In this document: one piece after another, positions 61,318 to 64,000 of the stretch
Numbering within the stretch: the stretch's first letter is position 1
Layout of the letters: each line of letters starts with the position of its first letter
Source of the DNA: Dethiobacter sp.
GTDB lineage: Bacteria > Bacillota > Dethiobacteria > DTU022 > UBA8154
Reading direction: 5' to 3'
DNA: 64,000 bases
Assembly (NCBI GenBank): GCA_020725665.1
Contig: DYEO01000085.1
Location: 62,001-126,000 of the forward strand
Notes under the pieces: generated by a model
Told to the model about the DNA's origin: nothing
The model's database searches: none
What the model saw: the letters and a program-made list of their open reading frames with translations, nothing else
Translations under genes and position numbers: made by a program

Positions 61318-61560
61318 TTATTCCGTAGCAGGCGGTGTATAGCTGAAATTAATATTGCGGAAAGGTATTATGGTGGAAACGGCGTGCTTGTAAACCATTT
61401 GCTGTTTTCCTTCTACGTCCAGGAGAATTGTAAAATTATCAAAACTACGGATGCTGCCTTTAATCTGGTAGCCATTTACGAGGAAAATGGTTGCCGCAAT
61501 ATTCTCTTTGCGCAGCTGGTTAAGAAAATTATCCTGTAAATTAATAGTATTTTTGGTCAC
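61318..61560 (-). CDS. hfq: RNA chaperone Hfq
   Basis: An 80-residue Sm-like protein that forms a hexamer and binds small RNAs and A-rich mRNA. The Sm1 motif NLQDNFLNQLRKENIAATIFLVNGYQIKGSI and the Sm2 motif QQMVYKHAVSTIIP (the YKHA variant of YKHAI) are clear. Length is normal. The GTG start follows AAGGAGG. It is the last gene of a mutL-miaA-hfq operon. Confidence 0.96.
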   Translation of the reverse strand: MTKNTINLQDNFLNQLRKENIAATIFLVNGYQIKGSIRSFDNFTILLDVEGKQQMVYKHAVSTIIPFRNINFSYTPPATE

Positions 61561-61607
61561 CGGGCATCGCCTCCTTCTCTATTTGTAATTGTATTCGGGA
61601 AAAAATA

Positions 61608-62564
61608 TCAATATCCTGCCAGTTGACAGCAAATGCTTTCCAAAACTCGATTAAAATTATCCCCGGGTCTTAACGGGAACCACCTTATCCTGGGATCGGC
61701 ACAGAACCAGGTCAGTTGTCTTTTTGCATACCTCCTTGTATCTCTTTTTAAATGGAACAAGGTCGTTTCCCAATCCCATTCCCCCTCCAGGTAAGTGATC
61801 ATATGCCTGTACCCGAGGGACTGGAGCGACTTCAAGTTTTTGTCGTACCCTTTTTGCAGCAACCCCCTTACTTCTGCAAGAAAACCGCTCTGCATCATCA
61901 TATCCACCCGCTTGTTAATACGAGCATAGAGGTGCTCTCTGGGCATGTAAAGTCCAATCAACAGCGGCTTATATGAAGATTCTTTATCCCTTGTTCGCTT
62001 TTTTTGAACCGATATTGGTTCTCCGGTCAGGTAAAAGAACTCCAGCGCCCGTAGGACTCGTTTCGTATCGTTGGGATGAATAACCCCGGCACTTGCCGGA
62101 TCCTGTTCCTGTAACATGCGGTAAAGATTTTCCTTCCCTTTTAGTTTCAACTCATCCTGCAATCGTTTGCGTATAAGTTCGCTGCTCTTACCGCTGCTGA
62201 AAATAAAACCTTCCAGTACCGCCTTAATATAAAGACCTGTTCCTCCAACAAGCAGGGGCAGACGGCCCAGGTTGTGTATTTCAGCAATTGTTTTTCGAGC
62301 CAGCCTCTGGTAGTCGTATACAGTGAAATTGACAGTCGGGTCTACAATATCGATAAGGTGATGCTTTACTGAACACTGCTCTTCCAAGGTCGGTTTGGCC
62401 GTTCCAATATTCAAGCCACGGTATACCTGGACGGAATCAGCAGAAACGATTTCAGCATCGAGCCGTTTTGCAAGTTCAATGGAGAGGGCCGTTTTTCCTA
62501 CCGCTGTCGGGCCCACCAGAACAAGAAGAGGGATCCCCTGTTCCTGCGGGAGGTTGTTCATCAC
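61608..62564 (-). CDS. miaA: tRNA dimethylallyltransferase MiaA
   Basis: A 318-residue enzyme that adds a dimethylallyl group to A37 of tRNAs reading UNN codons. The P-loop is VGPTAVGKTALS, the substrate region is SADSVQVYRGLNIGTAKPT, and LVGGTGLYIKAV and TRRYAKRQLTWF are further signatures. The gap to mutL is only 16 bp and hfq follows after about 47 bp. Confidence 0.96.
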   Translation of the reverse strand: MMNNLPQEQGIPLLVLVGPTAVGKTALSIELAKRLDAEIVSADSVQVYRGLNIGTAKPTLEEQCSVKHHLIDIVDPTVNFTVYDYQRLARKTIAEIHNLGRLPLLVGGTGLYIKAVLEGFIFSSGKSSELIRKRLQDELKLKGKENLYRMLQEQDPASAGVIHPNDTKRVLRALEFFYLTGEPISVQKKRTRDKESSYKPLLIGLYMPREHLYARINKRVDMMMQSGFLAEVRGLLQKGYDKNLKSLQSLGYRHMITYLEGEWDWETTLFHLKRDTRRYAKRQLTWFCADPRIRWFPLRPGDNFNRVLESICCQLAGY

Positions 62565-62580
62565 CTTCTTATTTACCCCC

Positions 62581-64000
62581 TTATTTACGATGGAATTTTA
62601 TTTCCATTTCTTTTCTTGTTATTTTAACGATAACCGGCCGGCCATGGGGGCAATAATAAGGATTTTGACATTGTTCTAATTGACGGAGCAGCGCCTCCAT
62701 TTCTGTCATGCTGAGGGACTTGTTTGCCTTGACTGCTGCCTTACAGGTAAGTTGCAACAGTACCGCCTCCTGCCACTCCGGGGCAGCAAGCGCATTGGTG
62801 TGGGCAAGTTCCTCGAACACATCCCCAAGCATCTCCGCTGTAAATATGTCTTTCAGAAAAAAAGGTACAGTTCTGATGATAAAACTATTATTGCCAAATT
62901 GCTCCAGTCCTAAACCCACTTCTGTAAGCAGGTTGAGCCTTTCTTCCGAAAAAAAATCTTCCGGCAGCGGCAAGGTCAGCTCCTGGGGAAAAGGAAGGGC
63001 CTTTTGTAAATAATGCCTTTCACCCGCACGGCGCCGCAGGCATTCCTCCCACAATACCCTCTCATGTGCGGCATGCTGGTCAACAAGCAGCAGGTTATCG
63101 CCTTGTTGCACCAGAATTAAGCTGGCAAAAAGCTGACCTAATATAACCACTTCCCTGGAAAAGATCGGTGCAGGTTCTTCTCTATAATTTATGCCGGTAA
63201 CAGCATCTTTACCGTCTTGAACCCTTTCTTCATTTTTCTCCCGGCAAGCCTCTGTATGTGAAACACTGACCTGAGGCCCGGTAACACTCTCTTTTACTAA
63301 AGCATTGTCATCTTCCCGGGCCAGGGGAAAAAGAGTAAGGGGAACCTGCTTATGCGATTGTTTTACCGTCTGTATGGTGGAAATATTTCCGCTTCTTTTG
63401 TAAGTATCCGTTATCCCTTTATATATAAAATCGAAAAGCTCTTTTTCCCGGCGAAAGCGTACCTCGATTTTTGACGGATGAACATTGACATCCAACTCTT
63501 CCGGTGGCAAGGATAGAAATAAGAAGGCCAACGGGTATCTCCTTGCAGTGACATAACGGGCATAGCTTTTCTCAAGCGCTTCTCTAAAAAGACGGTTGCG
63601 CACATGACGGCGGTTTGCAAAGAAAACCTGATGGCTTCTGCTTTTAAGGGAAAGGGAAGGACTGCTTACATAGCCTGCGAGGGAATAATTCCCTTCCTGA
63701 TACTGCACGGGCAGGAGATATGGCGCCAGCCTGTGACCAAATATTTTTAAAATGGTGTTTAACACGCTGCCGTCGCCGGATGTTTCCAGGATAGTTTTTC
63801 CATCTCTCTCCAGGGCGAAAGAAATATGCGGATGGGAGAGAGCAATCAGCTCTACAATGCGGGTTGCCCGTGCCGCTTCAGCGGCAATACTCCGGAGAAA
63901 CCTGCGCCGAACCGGTACATTGAAAAAAAGGTCTTTAACCGTAACCATCGTTCCCCGGGGAAAGCCGGCCGCTTTAAAAACCTTCTCCTCTCCTCCTTCC
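62581..64000 (-). CDS. mutL: DNA mismatch repair protein MutL, C-terminal part (partial)
   Basis: The gene runs off the right edge. The frame is open to base 64000, and the upstream codons give AAGFPRGTMVTVKDLFFNVP, so the ATG at 63948 is internal. About the first 130-150 residues are missing. The visible part holds the end of the GHKL ATPase region, the transducer domain, a linker and the C-terminal dimerisation domain. That domain carries the endonuclease motif DQHAAHERVLWEE and the CPHGRP motif, so it is a nicking-type MutL, as in Bacteria without MutH. miaA follows after 16 bp. Confidence 0.96.
   Translation of the reverse strand, partial: EGGEEKVFKAAGFPRGTMVTVKDLFFNVPVRRRFLRSIAAEAARATRIVELIALSHPHISFALERDGKTILETSGDGSVLNTILKIFGHRLAPYLLPVQYQEGNYSLAGYVSSPSLSLKSRSHQVFFANRRHVRNRLFREALEKSYARYVTARRYPLAFLFLSLPPEELDVNVHPSKIEVRFRREKELFDFIYKGITDTYKRSGNISTIQTVKQSHKQVPLTLFPLAREDDNALVKESVTGPQVSVSHTEACREKNEERVQDGKDAVTGINYREEPAPIFSREVVILGQLFASLILVQQGDNLLLVDQHAAHERVLWEECLRRRAGERHYLQKALPFPQELTLPLPEDFFSEERLNLLTEVGLGLEQFGNNSFIIRTVPFFLKDIFTAEMLGDVFEELAHTNALAAPEWQEAVLLQLTCKAAVKANKSLSMTEMEALLRQLEQCQNPYYCPHGRPVIVKITRKEMEIKFHRK

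Noticed and set aside
1..64000. CRISPR array, rRNA or tRNA genes, insertion sequence or prophage
   Set aside because: No spacer-repeat array, no conserved rRNA or tRNA sequence and no transposase or phage structural gene was seen.

Overview
The window looks like a chromosomal segment of a spore-forming, anaerobic, Gram-positive bacterium of the Clostridia type (Bacillota). The evidence is the gene order (rimP-nusA-rnpM-infB-rbfA-nrnA-truB-ribF-rpsO-pnp-ylxY, dpaA-dpaB-dapA, rnj/ylzJ/tepA/ftsK, recA-rny-spoVS, mutL-miaA-hfq), the spore genes (dpaAB, spoVS, ylxY, DUF1657/YetF), a T-box leader, strong AGGAGG ribosome sites and very frequent TTG starts. I cannot name the species. No rRNA, tRNA, phage, insertion sequence or CRISPR array was seen.

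Layout. 1-9.1 kb: the end of ispG, a GT2 glycosyltransferase and the long translation/RNA operon rimP to ribF. 9.1-14.4 kb: rpsO and pnp, then two deacetylase-fold proteins and a VanW protein. 14.5-20.1 kb: dut, a stress-type protein, dipicolinate synthase dpaAB, dapA and RNase J. 20.1-27.8 kb: ylzJ and tepA on the minus strand, then a Na/Pi-type transporter, uppP, ftsK/spoIIIE, a RodZ-like protein and rimO. 27.8-31.9 kb: a decayed four-helix-bundle element framed by 7-bp repeats, a membrane FtsH-like protease with an unknown partner, and a membrane phosphoesterase. 31.9-38.5 kb: thpR, recA, rny, an unknown gene, spoVS, an M19 dipeptidase and a PHP phosphoesterase. 38.6-44.9 kb: a sodium-pumping decarboxylase set lacking its alpha subunit, a second VanW protein, DUF1657, YetF and gltX. 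45-54.7 kb: a GT4 glycosyltransferase, a cyclophilin-like protein, TrkA/TrkH, FliK-like and FlhB-like fragments, a holin-like protein, a UbiA prenyltransferase and PBP1A. 54.8-64 kb: an SQR-like flavoprotein, a Rossmann-MCP fusion, T-box/leuA, lexA, a PLP enzyme of the YnbB family, hfq, miaA and the C-terminal part of mutL.

The most interesting locus is the SQR-like flavoprotein (minus strand, 54782-55936). Its frame is interrupted by one TGA at the position where sulfide:quinone oxidoreductase-type enzymes carry their second redox cysteine. The same frame continues for 49 codons that read as the family's normal C-terminus. The protein has one other cysteine (Cys155, in the CPPAPYE motif), and a small hairpin with GGUC in its loop starts 11 nt after the TGA. 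This is a candidate selenocysteine enzyme; a nonsense mutation or sequencing error is the alternative.

Other points of interest are period-7 tandem repeats at several intergenic sites, a family of GC-rich palindromes, a predicted leader-peptide attenuator before rny, a full sigma-H promoter match before spoVS, and a YetF protein whose C-terminus resembles the DUF1657 protein encoded just before it. Function calls rest on recognised motifs and gene order; no database search was run.
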